Origin: Alopecurus myosuroides
Lineage: Eukaryota; Streptophyta; Magnoliopsida; Poales; Poaceae
Length of the DNA: 64,000 bases
NCBI GenBank assembly: GCA_028641055.1
Contig: CM054060.1
Coordinates: 295,423,480-295,487,479 of the forward strand
Reading direction: 5' to 3'
Position numbers and translations under genes: made by a program. Position 1 is the first letter of the stretch. Each line of letters begins with the position of its first letter. Positions 1-11,007 of the stretch are shown piece by piece. The notes below the pieces were generated by a model that saw only the letters and a list, made by a program, of their open reading frames with translations, was not told the origin of the DNA and searched no databases.

Positions 1-12
1 GAGGAGGTGAGG

Positions 13-2454
13 ATGGCCGATGATCCCGTCACCATGGATGGGATTCGAAAGCTAATCCAAGCTATGATTGAATCTTCCGAGAAGAAGATGGAGGGACTAA
101 TAAAAGAATTGACATCTCCATCTAAGCAACCTAGTGAAAAGATTATCTTAGATGAACATGGAAATCCCTTGCCAACTAAAGAAGGAAGTGATACAACTTC
201 ACCTTTAAATAATGGTGCACCATCAAATGGTAGTGGTGGCAATTCTTTTGGCTATGCATACAACAATGCTCCTAATGTTCAACATCCGCATGTTTCTAAT
301 CTTGGTCCACCTCCTTTGGTGGATCGGCATCGTTTTACTAATTGGAAAGCTTCCATGAAGTCTTACATGTGCAGCTCTTCAATGCAAATATGGAGAATTG
401 TTGAAAAAGGGTATGAGCCAAAGGACCCCGCAAATCTAAGCTCAAGTGACATCATAGATGAGCAACTCAACGCTCATGCTTTGCACATGTTGGAGAGGGA
501 AATGGAAAAGGAAGGAGTTGAGCACATTCGGTCCTTCACTAGTGCAAAGAAAGCTTATGATGGTCTTGTTGATATGTTTGACGGCAATGTCAACCTCCAA
601 AGGTCCAAGAGGTCAATCATTCAAAGAAAAGTTGAACACTTTCATTTGGGCGATGGAGAGAACATAGAAGACATGTTTAGAAGACTCAAGGCTCTTGTAA
701 ATGATATGAGAGATAGTGGATTCACGGATTGTACGGAGAATTGGGTCAAGGAGAAATTCCTACTCACCTTGATGCCATACAATGAAAACATGGTGATGAA
801 TGTACAAGCAAGGGCCGACTATTTGGACCTATCCCCCAATGATGTCCTAGGTCTTTTTATCACTCTCAAGGTCATGAAACAAACCTCCGATGATGTCATG
901 GCCCGTGTGAACGGAGCAAAGAAAGCATCTCTTGCCTTGAAGGCCAAGGTCATTCCCCATGAAGATAATGACTCGAGTGATGATGGTGGCTCTACGCATG
1001 AGGTCTCCGAGAAAGAAATGAGGACATCACATGAAGAATGCTTGGCTCTTGCTCAACACAAGTGGTGGAAGAAAGGAGACTTTAGATCCAATGCCACCAA
1101 GAACAAAGGAAAGGAATCCTCGAGCACGAAGAAAGCAAGAACTTGCTTCAATTGTGGAGATTCCGAGCACTTCGTTGCCGAGTGTCCCTTCAAGAGTAGA
1201 ATTGAGAATGGAGGAAGACTTATCAAGAAATCCACCTTCATTCCCAAGTCCAAGAACTTCATCAAGAGAGGCCCTCCTAGGGCAATGATTGCTAAAGAAG
1301 TCGAGTACACCTCAGGTGGTGAAGAGAGTGATGGTGAAGGCGAACAAGTAGGTATGGCGGCCATGGCTAGGGGCGTCATACCTCCTAACTTAAGCACTCT
1401 CTTCTCCAACCCAAATGACAACAAGGGCCCCTCGATTCACAAGTGCTTCATGGCCAAGGGTATACCCCCAAAGGTGACTCCTACACTTAAACTTGCTAAC
1501 TCCTCTATTCCTTCACTACTAAATTGTGTCGAGGAAGACCCCTCGACAAACTTTGTTGAAAAACTAGAAGGAGAAACTAAATCCATCTTTGTCTCTCTCA
1601 TGGATCAATTAAGTGAGGCACATGGCCTCATTGATGAACATGAGGAGAGAATAATGTTACTTGAAAAGTTTGCTCGTGATGATGCTAATAAAATTGAGGA
1701 GCTTGAGAAAGCTCTAGATGAATCACATTGCCTTAAAGAAAGCATTGAAGAAACCTTTGCAATTGACATAGCTAAAGTTAAACTTGATTGTCAACATGCT
1801 TTTGCTAAGGTAACGGAATTCATGAGTTTAAATGATGCAACTAACCAAGGGTATAATGAACTCATTAAGGATTTTGATAAGCTTAAAATTGATCATCGTA
1901 CTATCTCAAATGAGCTCAAAACCTTAAAAGGAGTTAGAATTGTGAATGAAAACTCTTGTGCTACTAACCCTTTATGTGTCAAGGCAACTCTCATTGAGGA
2001 GAACAATAGGTTGAAGGCACAACTCAACAAAGGCCTTGCCACATGCATCCAAGGCCAAAAGAACCTCAATGATCTTTTGAGTAATCATAAGAGAGTTGTT
2101 GGTAAAGAAGGCCTTGGTTTTGGTTCCACATCGAAGGTGGCCTACAAGAAGAAGTCAACTCCCTCCACTAACTCTATTGTTTTTGTAAAGGAGGGGGAGT
2201 TGGCTAATGAGGAAGATGAATTTGATATTATTGCTAAAAGTATTGTTTCTAGGAACACTACTACTCATAACAACTTTGCGGGAAAGTATAACCCATCCTA
2301 TGTGCTTCTAAAATCTACTAATGGTCATGTTTATGCGAAGTATGTAGGCACCTCATATGGTGATGATTACAAACATGCTATTTGGGTTCCCAAGACCCTT
2401 GTGACTAACAAAAAAGGACCCATCCAAAAATGGGTACCTAAGACAAGAAGTTGA
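13..2454 (+). CDS. gag: Copia gag with long C-terminal coiled-coil extension
   Basis: About 813 residues. The start is taken as the ATG at 13; a GTG six bases upstream is in frame but less likely. Residues about 90-300 form the capsid-like retrotransposon gag region. A zinc knuckle C-x2-C-x4-H-x4-C lies at residues about 378-391 (1144-1185) and would bind the element RNA. After it come 430 further residues, acidic and then Lys/Glu/Leu-rich, with heptad-like coiled-coil character around residues 515-690. Such an extension is longer than a classic Copia gag and is known in the SIRE/Maximus group. The frame ends at TGA 2452-2454. The pol frame begins ten bases later in a different frame, so the two are not a simple fusion. 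Confidence 0.85.
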   Translation: MADDPVTMDGIRKLIQAMIESSEKKMEGLIKELTSPSKQPSEKIILDEHGNPLPTKEGSDTTSPLNNGAPSNGSGGNSFGYAYNNAPNVQHPHVSNLGPPPLVDRHRFTNWKASMKSYMCSSSMQIWRIVEKGYEPKDPANLSSSDIIDEQLNAHALHMLEREMEKEGVEHIRSFTSAKKAYDGLVDMFDGNVNLQRSKRSIIQRKVEHFHLGDGENIEDMFRRLKALVNDMRDSGFTDCTENWVKEKFLLTLMPYNENMVMNVQARADYLDLSPNDVLGLFITLKVMKQTSDDVMARVNGAKKASLALKAKVIPHEDNDSSDDGGSTHEVSEKEMRTSHEECLALAQHKWWKKGDFRSNATKNKGKESSSTKKARTCFNCGDSEHFVAECPFKSRIENGGRLIKKSTFIPKSKNFIKRGPPRAMIAKEVEYTSGGEESDGEGEQVGMAAMARGVIPPNLSTLFSNPNDNKGPSIHKCFMAKGIPPKVTPTLKLANSSIPSLLNCVEEDPSTNFVEKLEGETKSIFVSLMDQLSEAHGLIDEHEERIMLLEKFARDDANKIEELEKALDESHCLKESIEETFAIDIAKVKLDCQHAFAKVTEFMSLNDATNQGYNELIKDFDKLKIDHRTISNELKTLKGVRIVNENSCATNPLCVKATLIEENNRLKAQLNKGLATCIQGQKNLNDLLSNHKRVVGKEGLGFGSTSKVAYKKKSTPSTNSIVFVKEGELANEEDEFDIIAKSIVSRNTTTHNNFAGKYNPSYVLLKSTNGHVYAKYVGTSYGDDYKHAIWVPKTLVTNKKGPIQKWVPKTRS

Positions 2455-2464
2455 TTCATTGTAG

Positions 2465-5400
2465 GGTTGCATTTCCGGTGGAACATCATGGATGATTGAT
2501 AGTGGTTGTTCCGCACACATGACCGGAAGCAAAGAAGTATTAGAAGACTTGAAACTCCAACTTCTCAAGTTTGCTCATGTAACTATTGGTGATCGCTCAC
2601 AACTTAAGGTATTGGGACATGGCAAGGTGGTCATTTCTCCGGATTCATCCATTGAGAAAGTCCTCCTTGTTGAGTCCCTTGGCTATAATCTTCTTTCCGT
2701 CTTGCAACTTTGTGAATGCAATTTTACATGTGTATTTGGGCGTCACCATGTGCTTTTCCTTCACACTATTTCTCTTAAAGTAGCCTTTGTTGGGTTTGTG
2801 GAAAACGGTATGTATGTAGTGGATTTCTCGAAAGAAACTACACATATTGCCACATGTCTAATGGCTAAATCCGACGTGGGGTGGCTTTGGCATCGTCGCC
2901 TAGGCCACGTCGGTATGAGAAATTTACAAACTCTTGTGAAGGGTGAGCACGTGGTAGGACTAACAAGTGTGATTTTTTCCAAAGATCGTCCTTGTAGCTC
3001 TTGTATTGCCGGAAAGATGCATGAGAAGAATCATCCTAAAACATCAATCATCGCCACAACAAGACCTTTTGAGCGCATTCACATGGACCTATTTGGTCCT
3101 CCCACATATTATAGTCTTGGTGGCAAGAAGTATTGTTTGGTTATTGTTGATGATTATACAAGATACACTTGGGTTTTCTATATCAAGAAGAAGAGTGAAA
3201 CTCAAGAAAGATTCATTACTTGGGCTACCGAAGTGCAACGCCAATATGACACCAAGATCCTATCCATTAGGAGTGACAATGGTTCCGAGTTCAAGAACTA
3301 CACCATGGATGAATTCTTGGGTAATGAGGGGATAAGACATCAATATTCCGCCGCGTACACCCCTCAACAAAATGGTGTTGCGGAGAGGAAGAATCGCACA
3401 CTTATTGATATGGCAAGAACTATGATGGCCGAGTTCAAATCCCCATATAACTTTTGGGCCGAAGCTATCAACACCGCTTGTCATCTATCTAATCGACTCT
3501 TCCTTCGTCCGATGATTGGCATGACTCCATATGAGCTTCTTACCGGTAACAAACCCAACCTCTCATATCTTCGAGTTTTTGGGTGCAAATGCCAAGTATA
3601 CATAAAAGGAACTAGATTGTCTAAATTTGATGCTAGAACATTTGAAGGTATTTTTGTTGGTTATGCCACGAACTCCCACACTTATAGAGTCTACAACATA
3701 TCCACCGGGTGTGTTGAAGAATCTATGAATGTGTAATTTCATGAGGATAATGGCTCCCAAGTGGATCAAATTGATTGTGATGATGTAGGTGATGAACCAT
3801 CCTCCATAGCCATAGGAAGAATGGGTGTAGGTCCACTTATACCCATTGAGGGACAACTTGTGGAAAATGAGGATGGAACTAGCTCTACGCAAGTGGAGCC
3901 CTCTACATCAACCACCAATCAAATGGTAAACCAAGAACAAGAAGAAGATCTTAATGTGGATATCTCCCATCAAGAAAGTGATCAAGATCCACCAAATGAT
4001 AATGGTGGAAGTGGTCTTGGTGATACTTCACCAAGAACTCCAATAAGGGTGGACAATGGTATTGATGAAGGAAATGATGAGGATGTCCCACCAAATGAAC
4101 ATCCCGATGATGCTCTAGTTCGTATCATGTCTCGTCAAGCATCAAGATTGCAACAAAAGTCACTATATCAAAAGAATATCATTGGTGGCTTGGGAAGAAG
4201 TGTCTCCACTCGTGGACAAGTACTTAAGTTTTGTGGTATTCATTCATATGTCTCTCATGTTGAACCCATCAAAGTATATGATGCACTTGAAGATGAAGAT
4301 TGGGTTCAAGCTATGCATGAAGAGCTCCATAATTTTGAAAGGAACAAAGTATGGTCTCTAGTGGAAAGACCCAAGGATCACAATATCATTGGAACTAAAT
4401 GGGTGTTCAAGAATAAGCAAGATTCTCATGGGCAAGTGATTCGCAACAAAGCACGATTGGTTGCTCAAGGCTACTCTCAAGTCGAAGGACTTGACTACGG
4501 TGAAACTTTCGCTCCCGTAGCTAGGCTTGAATCCATTCGTATATTACTTGCATTTGCCACTAGTCATAACTTCATCTTGCATCAAATGGATGTTAAAAGT
4601 GCCTTTCTAAATGGACCTTTAAATGAAATGGTATATGTTAAACAACCTCCGGGATTCGAGGATCCCAAGTATCCTAACCATGTCTACTTCCTCCATAAGG
4701 CTTTGTATGGCCTCAAACAAGCCCCACGTGCTTGGTATGATCACTTAAAGGAGTTCTTAGTAGATCGTGGTTTCGTGCTTGGGGTAATTGATCCCACTCT
4801 CTTTACCAAAAGTGTAGATGGACATTTCTTTGTATGCCAAGTATATGTTGATGATATTATATTTGGATCCTCTAACGTGAGTTTTGTAGATCAATTTGCC
4901 AAACTAATGACAAGTGAATTTGAGATGTCTATGATGGGAGAATTAAAATTCTTTCTAGGTTTTGAGATCAAGCAATATCATGAAGGGACTTTCATTTGTC
5001 AAGCCAAATATATTCAAGACATGCTCAAGAAATTCGATATGATAAATGCCAAACCATTACCTTATCCAATGCCTACAACCACAAATCTCTCTTTGGATCA
5101 TGAAGGTATACCGGTAGACCCCAAACTTTATCGATCCATCATTGGATCTTTGCTTTACCTTTGTGCATCTAGACCGGACATTATGTTTAGTGTGGGTTTG
5201 TGTGCAAGATTTCAATCTAACCCCAAGGAAAGCCATATGATTGCGGTCAAGAGGATTCTTAGGTACTTGGTTGACACTCCAACTCATGGTCTTTGGTATC
5301 CATCAAACACAACTTTTGATCTTGTGGGATACTCGGATGCGGATTGGGGAGGTGACAAGGTGGATAGAAAATCAACCTCGGGTGCTTGCCAATTTCTTGG

Positions 5401-5797
5401 TAGGTCTCTCGTGTGTTGGTCTTCCAAGAAGCAAAATTGTATTGCCACTTCCTCCACGGAAGCGGAGTATATCTCCGCCGCAAGTTGTTGTTCTCAACTC
5501 TTATGGATGAGGCAATGTCTTAAGGATTTTGGAATTAAGATTAAGACAATGCCTCTTTTATGTGATAATGAGAGTGCCATTAAGATTGGTCACAATCCGG
5601 TACTTCATGGCAAGACCAAGCATATTGAGATTCGGTATCATTTTATTCGGGATCATGTGGCCAATGGTGATATCTCACTCTCTTATGTCAACACCAAAGA
5701 TCAACTTGCCGACATCCTTACCAAGCCTCTAGATGTGAAGAGATTCAAGGAATTGAGGAGTGAGCTCAACATCATATGTGCAAGCAATTTTAGTTGA
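2465..5797 (+). pseudogene. pol: Copia pol (protease, integrase, RT, RNase H) with one in-frame stop
   Basis: The pol frame opens after a TAG at 2462-2464. The protease DSG triad is at about 2498. The GAG-pre-integrase HHCC zinc site follows (H-R-R-L-G-H near 2891 and C-x2-C near 2998). The integrase D,D,E residues sit in MDLFGP, RSDNGSEF and PQQNGVAERKNR. RT follows with KARLVAQGYSQ and the catalytic YVDDIIFGS near 4845. RNase H shows SDADWGG and STEAEY. One TAA at 3734-3736 interrupts the frame between integrase and RT. The frame is unchanged on both sides, so this is a point nonsense rather than an indel. Without suppression RT would not be made, so I mark it as a pseudogene. Length otherwise fits a complete Copia pol. 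Confidence 0.85.
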
Positions 5798-6902
5798 TTG
5801 AAAATCTCGCATACACACCCCTACTAGACTCTTATTTGGATTTAGATGCACGCATAGACATAGGGGGAGTGTAGCTCAATCAATGAGCCAACACTACCTT
5901 TATTATGCATAAATAAACAAATCATGCCTAAATGATCATTTTTAATGACATCATGTGCTTAAATGATGAGTCTCGACAATGCACCCAAGATATATCTTCG
6001 CGGTGTCATATCGAACATACTCATACATGGTGGCTACGGCCACCGCCCATTTTTCCATCCAACATTTGTGTTCGAGTGTTCACTCAATTGCCTCTCTATT
6101 TGATTTCATATTTCATTAGTATCCAATGTTGCTCATTTCGTTTTCTCATTTTTTCTCTCCCCATTGGATACAAATGAAAACATCCTATGCATGTCATCAT
6201 TCTCATATCATCCGTGCACATGGTCAAATAAAAGTGCTCTACGAAACAAACTCAAGAAAATGTTGTTAGATTATATTTCATGAAAATTTCTTGAATTGCA
6301 ATATTGTTCATTTGTTTGTGTGTTGTGGGTTGATAAGTTGGGTAGGTTAATCGTGTGTTATTTAGTTAAAAAAAAATATTCTTGAACACACATACACACT
6401 AGCCCTCCCCAACAGCAAAACAAAAAAAAATTCTTTCCGCGTGCACACCCCACCCCGGCCCCAGCCGCCGCCGAGCCGGCCCCAGTCCGGGGGCTAGGCC
6501 GGGGCGTTTGGCCACCATGCCGGCCTCGCGGCCGGCCTCGCCCCCCCGCGCACCGGCCCCAGGCCGGGCTCCCCCCGCACCGCACGCACCCGGCCGGCCA
6601 GGCCGGCCACCCGCCCGGCCCCAGGCCGGGGTGGGCGCCCCACACCCCACGCACACTTAGCACACACGCACGCAGCCCCCCCCACCAACCACCCTTCTTC
6701 CTCCTCCATCCATCTCCATTAGAGCCCTTAGGTGCTCTACCCTACCCCCCTCCCCCCCACCTCCCTAGCCCATTCCCTCCGCCCAAATTCACGGATCGGC
6801 TAGCCCTCGGCCTTCTCCTCCCTCTCCTCCACACGGATTTCTCACTAACCCCTTATTGGAGGAGATCGGGACACTTGATTTCCTAGTGGTTTTTGCTTAA
6901 CA
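5798..6902 (+). other. Non-coding spacer between pol and third ORF, with PPT-like motif
   Basis: About 1.1 kb follows the pol stop with no long open frame of coding character. It holds an internal polypurine-like stretch, ATAGGGGGAG at about 5860, resembling the true PPT at 9591. An AT-rich part follows, then the GC-rich array at 6430-6655, then a pyrimidine-rich C/T leader just before the ATG at 6903. The layout of GC array, C/T-rich leader and ATG looks like a promoter and 5' UTR for the third ORF, but no clear TATA box was seen. Confidence 0.5.
6430..6655 (+). repeat. GC-rich CCGGCCCCAGGCCGG array upstream of third ORF
   Basis: Imperfect repeats of a GGCC-rich palindromic unit, with clear copies of CCGGCCCCAGGCCGG near 6555 and 6615 and degenerate copies between. 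The same unit, in the same orientation relative to transcription, occurs in the 3' LTR of this element at 9815-10165 and in the gypsy LTR at 61450-61710. Open frames read through this array are low-complexity Gly/Pro/Arg products and are not genes. Confidence 0.75.
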
Positions 6903-9027
6903 ATGGCTTCGAACTCGGGTAATTTTTCTATGGGCTATTCTATGTGTTATGTGTATGTTAGTGCCATCCATGTGTGTGCTTGTACTAGTGTTCATGTGCT
7001 AGATCTTTTGTTTCCATCTATTCAAGATTAGGGTTCATGCCACTCCTATGTCACTCGATTCAATCCTATCCATGGGTATGCTTGTACTAGGATTCATATG
7101 CTAAGTTTCTTTTCTCTCCCACTATTAATACTAGGGTTCATACCACTATGTTCTATCATGTTTTGTTCATGACATGTGTTCCATATATTCTTATGCTTAT
7201 GCCATGATGTTGCTCACCTAGTCCTATGATACCATGTCTCACCTAGCTTTGCACATCCCCTTCATAAGTGATCATGCCTACCTATTAATCTTTTCCTATT
7301 ATTGATACAATTGTTCTATCCTTGTGACCTAGTGTGTATGATATAACTTAAACATGTTTTTACATCCTCATGGTCGTTCGTATGCTTAAATGCCAAATAT
7401 TTTTGTTTCACATCAAACAATTTTATCGACATGATATGATAATATGCACACACCCCTCATCTTGTTTTCACTAACTATGGGCTAGTATTTCGTTTACCAT
7501 GTCATTGTCCCATAGATTCATGGTTTAATTTTTGTTTCTCTCACATAAAACAAACGACCATGTGCACTCATTATCATGTTCCATCTCCATGCATCATATA
7601 TTTCAGGTGACTCTCCTCCCCACGATGATGCCTCTCGCTCTCTCCGTCCTCGCACCTCTCGCAAGAAGACTGCTCAGGATGTTGCTGGCTCTACTCCCTC
7701 ACGGAGATCCTCTATTCCTATCAATCCGAAAGAGCCCGTGATCAGAAACTGGGGTGGCCTTAGTACCGCTGATTTTGAGGAAGCTAGGCTCAAATTTAAT
7801 CCTTATGAGTTTGGTCAACGCACGTGCTCGGATGCTCGGTTCTATTGCAAGATGCATCAAGTCATGCATGAATTCATTCTTGGCAAGCTACAGCACACTC
7901 ATGTGGATCAACACTTCTTTGACATTGAGTATACTCGCAACAAGTGGCCTCAAGTTATGACCATCATGGACTACCACAACATCACTCCTCTCATGGGTGA
8001 CACACTTGCTCATCCGTTCTCTCCAGAGTTGCTCAGGGAGTTCTACTCCACCGTTCACTTCTCCTCTGGTGGTCCCACGCGTCTCCCGCGTACTTTGATA
8101 TGGATGAGCGGTGGCACCAAGTGTGAGGCTACTATGGATGAGTTTGGTGCTATCTTGGGTATCCCCGAATATCATTTTGACTATGCCTACTATTTCCGCA
8201 TTCATGGGGAGTCCAACAAGATTATGAAGGCCAAGGATGGGATTCGTCATTGCTATCCCGAAGGTACCGGCTCCATGCATATTCCTAAGATCAAGTTCTT
8301 CTCTGAGCATTGGTACATGATACACGCCATCCTTCGCAACACCATCAACGCCAAATTTGGTGAGAAGGGTGAGGTACGCAAGTGGATGATCAACCTTCTC
8401 TTCCACATTGAGTCTCGGATGCAAGCAAAGAAGCAGTTGGATGTACTGGACTACATGTGGCAGGAGATGCAGAATGTGGTTAAGGAGAAGAGGGTACCCA
8501 TCTATGGCTCATATATTCAGCGTCTTATTGAGACCCGCATCCCAGAAGGTCTCCTCAACAACTATGCCAAAGTGACTCCAAAGAAGAACATTCTCATGTA
8601 TGATACTCCCGTTGAGACTGCTAATGAGCCAAGGCCTAAGCGCACCCGCACCGAGTCAATTACTCGCCGCTCTCCTTCACCTTCTCCTCCTCCTGAGACA
8701 TTCAATCTTAAGAAGATTCTTCAGAAGATGAACTGCTTTTTCATTGATAAGCAACATCAGGATTATGAGGCTTATCGCAAAGGGAAGGCCTCTAGTCGCC
8801 GTCAGCGCGCCATCCAGACTGCTCTCAAGATTCCTCTTAGTCCTCCCAGCTCCGAAGAGATTTCCGAGGAGAAGTGGAAGTCTAAGCATACTTATTGGTG
8901 TGGAGATGATGCTTCCTCTCTCGGCTCTTTTGCGGGGCCATACACCACCGCTGAGGCTAGCTCCAGTCAGGCTCCACAAGAGGACTTCCATGAGGACGAG
9001 GATGAGGATGAGATGGGCGACGAGTGA
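6903..9027 (+). CDS. Spliced third ORF of the Copia element (env-position protein)
   Basis: Two exons are proposed: 6903-6918 and 7607-9027, with a 688-bp intron. The first exon is an ATG plus four more codons ending on the first base of a Gly codon. The donor is GTAATT and the acceptor is TATTTCAG. Joining restores the frame and gives about 478 residues. An unspliced start at 7576 is the alternative. The protein has a central well-structured region with Trp-, Tyr- and His-rich segments, then a Ser/Pro-rich stretch (RSPSPSPPP) and an acidic Asp/Glu tail. It resembles the plant retrotransposon proteins found in the env position of SIRE/Maximus elements. No convincing signal peptide or membrane span is visible, so the env label is positional only. 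Confidence 0.65.
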
Positions 9028-9590
9028 TCGGGTTGCATTTTTCTCCCTTTTTGGTGTATGATGCCAAGGGGGAGAAACACTCACGCATAGCATTGCATCA
9101 CATGCATTCATTTGCGTCTTATCTTCGTGATTTACTTTTTAGTTGAAACTATTTGTGTGGTTTGTGAACCTTGGTGTTATTGTAAGACTATGTCCTTAAT
9201 TATCTATCGTACTCTCTATTATGTGTGTGACAATGGTTATTGAAGATCATAGCAAGATTATCAAGTTATTTCTCCACTCACTATATTGAATGTGTTGAAG
9301 CCATATTGAGGGAAGTTATTATTCATAAGAAGAATGCTATGGTAAGATCTTGCAAGTAGTAAACATTATTATTCATACATATGTATCTTCAATGGTAAAA
9401 ATCATGGTTGAACTAATTTCTTGCACTTCACATAAATATGTTATAGTCTCATCATCACCATGATTATCAAATATACATGTCAATTTTTATGGGCACACAA
9501 ATAGGGGGAGTACGAATATATGTTATTTCTCTCACAAATAGCCATGCAAAATTATCTATTATGCAAATCCGTATGTTGTCATCAAACATC

Positions 9591-9604
9591 AAAAAGGGGG
9601 AGAT
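9591..9604 (+). promoter_or_regulatory. Polypurine tract (PPT) of the Copia element
   Basis: AAAAAGGGGGAGA directly precedes the TG of the 3' LTR, as expected for the plus-strand primer site in reverse transcription. Similar purine runs at about 5860, 9066 and 9503 are not followed by an LTR terminus. Confidence 0.8.
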
Positions 9605-9814
9605 TGAAAGAACATAGGTTCTAAATCCTGTTTTGAGTGTTTGATTATAACATATAGATGGACTAATGTGCTTTGCTAAGTGTACTCAGAAAATATCGAC
9701 CCGTAAATGTCTTACAAAGTTCAGCAATGTGTGAGAAAATGTTACGGGAAAAGACAAGGAAGAAGAGAAAAGAGACGGCGAAGAGAAAGGATAAAAAGAA
9801 GAAGGAAAAGGGGG

Positions 9815-10165
9815 TGGCCGGCCTCCAGGCCGGCCTGGCCGGCCTCCAGGCCGGGCTGGCAGCGCCCCTGGCCAGCCCCACGCCGGCCCCAGGCTGGCTC
9901 CCAGGCCGGGCGGTTCGGGTGGGGGGCCGGCCTCGCCCCTCTGCCCCCGCCGGCCCCAGGCCGGCCTCCAGGCCGGGGCGCCCGGGTGGGGGTCCGGCCT
10001 CCCCCTGCTCCACGCCGGCCCCAGGCCGGGCTGGCTGCCCACGCCGGCCCCAGGCCGGGCTGGCTGCCCACACCGGCCCCAGGCCGGCCTCAAGGCCGGG
10101 GTGGGTTTGGCCCGGCCCTGGTTGCCTCCAGGCCGGCCAGGCCGGCTCCTAGGCCGGGGTGGGTC
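9815..10165 (+). repeat. GC-rich CCGGCCCCAGGCCGG array in U3 of Copia LTR
   Basis: About 350 bp of GGCC palindromes. At least four near-perfect CCGGCCCCAGGCCGG copies are spaced by short linkers such as GGCTGGCTGCCCAC, which itself repeats. The array ends about 45 bp before the TATA box at 10212. It is strongly self-complementary and includes G-run-rich strand segments. Confidence 0.85.
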
Positions 10166-10211
10166 GCAGGAAAGGGGAAAACCCCCCAAACGGCCATATT
10201 TTCGACGAGAG

Positions 10212-10218
10212 TATAAAT
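10212..10218 (+). promoter_or_regulatory. TATA box of Copia 3' LTR
   Basis: TATAAAT sits immediately downstream of the GC array and upstream of a C/T-rich leader, the usual position of the LTR core promoter. The diverged copy has TATAAAT at 50544. Confidence 0.7.
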
Positions 10219-11007
10219 ACGGGGTCTCCATCTACCTTTGTGCTTGGTCAATCCCACTCACACTCTCTCTCACCACCATTGATTGACCAAGCTCAAGCTC
10301 AAGAACAAGAACTCCACAAATCCCCAACCAAAGCTCGTGATACTTTGGGATTTGAAGGAGTCACCCCCGATCTACAACTCCACCGAGCCGATTAGAAATC
10401 CACCCACTCATCCCATAGGGATCTTGTCATTCTTAGTTCATTGGAGCTAGGAATCTTGTTGCTCTTAGTTCATCGGAGCTCGGAGCCTTGTTGATATCCC
10501 CGGTGCTTTTGTGCCCGTGGATCTTGCTTCTCGGAGTCTTGGCGGCTCTTGGGATTTGGTGAGGACCCTCCAATCTTGTGGAGTGTGCCTCATCCTTGTA
10601 AAGGTTCTAGTTGTCAACCTCAACGGCAACATAGTGATTCGAGTCTATCCACATCGGTGGAAGATCTCGAAGGAGATACGGTGTGGCATTTGAGGCCTAC
10701 TCGGTGTTCCACTTTGGTGGCACCACACCGCTCCAACGGAGATTAGCTTCCATTGGGAAGTGAACTTCGGGATAAATCTCCGCGTCATTATGTTCGGTTA
10801 TTCCTCAAATTACCTTTACTTGTTACTACTAGCTTAGTCATATTGCTCACCTTGTGCTAGTCGTAATTGCTCAACATATAGGATTGTCCATCTAGTCGCA
10901 TACTCTAGATAATCTATATTTGAGCTTTGCCTTGTTAACTTGAAAAAGAAGTTAAAATTTGTAGTTAACCTATTCACCCCCCCTCTAGTTAACCTCTCGA
11001 TCCTTCA

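Larger units (their letters stand above)
1..11007 (+). mobile_element. Copia LTR retrotransposon, SIRE/Maximus-like, 5' LTR outside window
   Basis: Internal region plus 3' LTR of a Ty1/Copia element. The order gag, protease, integrase, reverse transcriptase, RNase H is the Copia order. A long gag, a third ORF after pol and a 1.4-kb LTR fit the SIRE/Maximus lineage known from grasses. The first bases match the sequence about 45 bp downstream of the primer-binding site in the related copy at 51311, so the 5' LTR should end just left of base 1. The coding frames are largely open, with one in-frame stop in pol, so this is a fairly young but probably non-autonomous copy. The family name is my recognition, not a search result. 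Confidence 0.85.
9605..11007 (+). repeat. 3' LTR of the Copia element
   Basis: 1403 bp, beginning TGAAAG right after the PPT and ending CCTTCA, that is TG...CA with matching short inverted ends. U3 contains the GC-rich array (9815-10165) and a TATA box at 10212. Downstream is a C/T-rich leader and a run that aligns well with the second, diverged LTR copy ending at 51308. The five bases after it (AATGT, 11008-11012) are the expected target-site duplication, but the left copy is outside the window. Confidence 0.85.

Noticed and set aside
6358..6709. Three minus-strand open frames near the pol-third ORF spacer
   Set aside because: Same GC-array artefact, no start context or domain.
9663..10231. 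Overlapping open frames on both strands of 100-180 codons in the Copia LTR
   Set aside because: They are Gly/Pro/Arg/Ala low-complexity products of the GGCC array; GC-rich repeats lack stops by composition.
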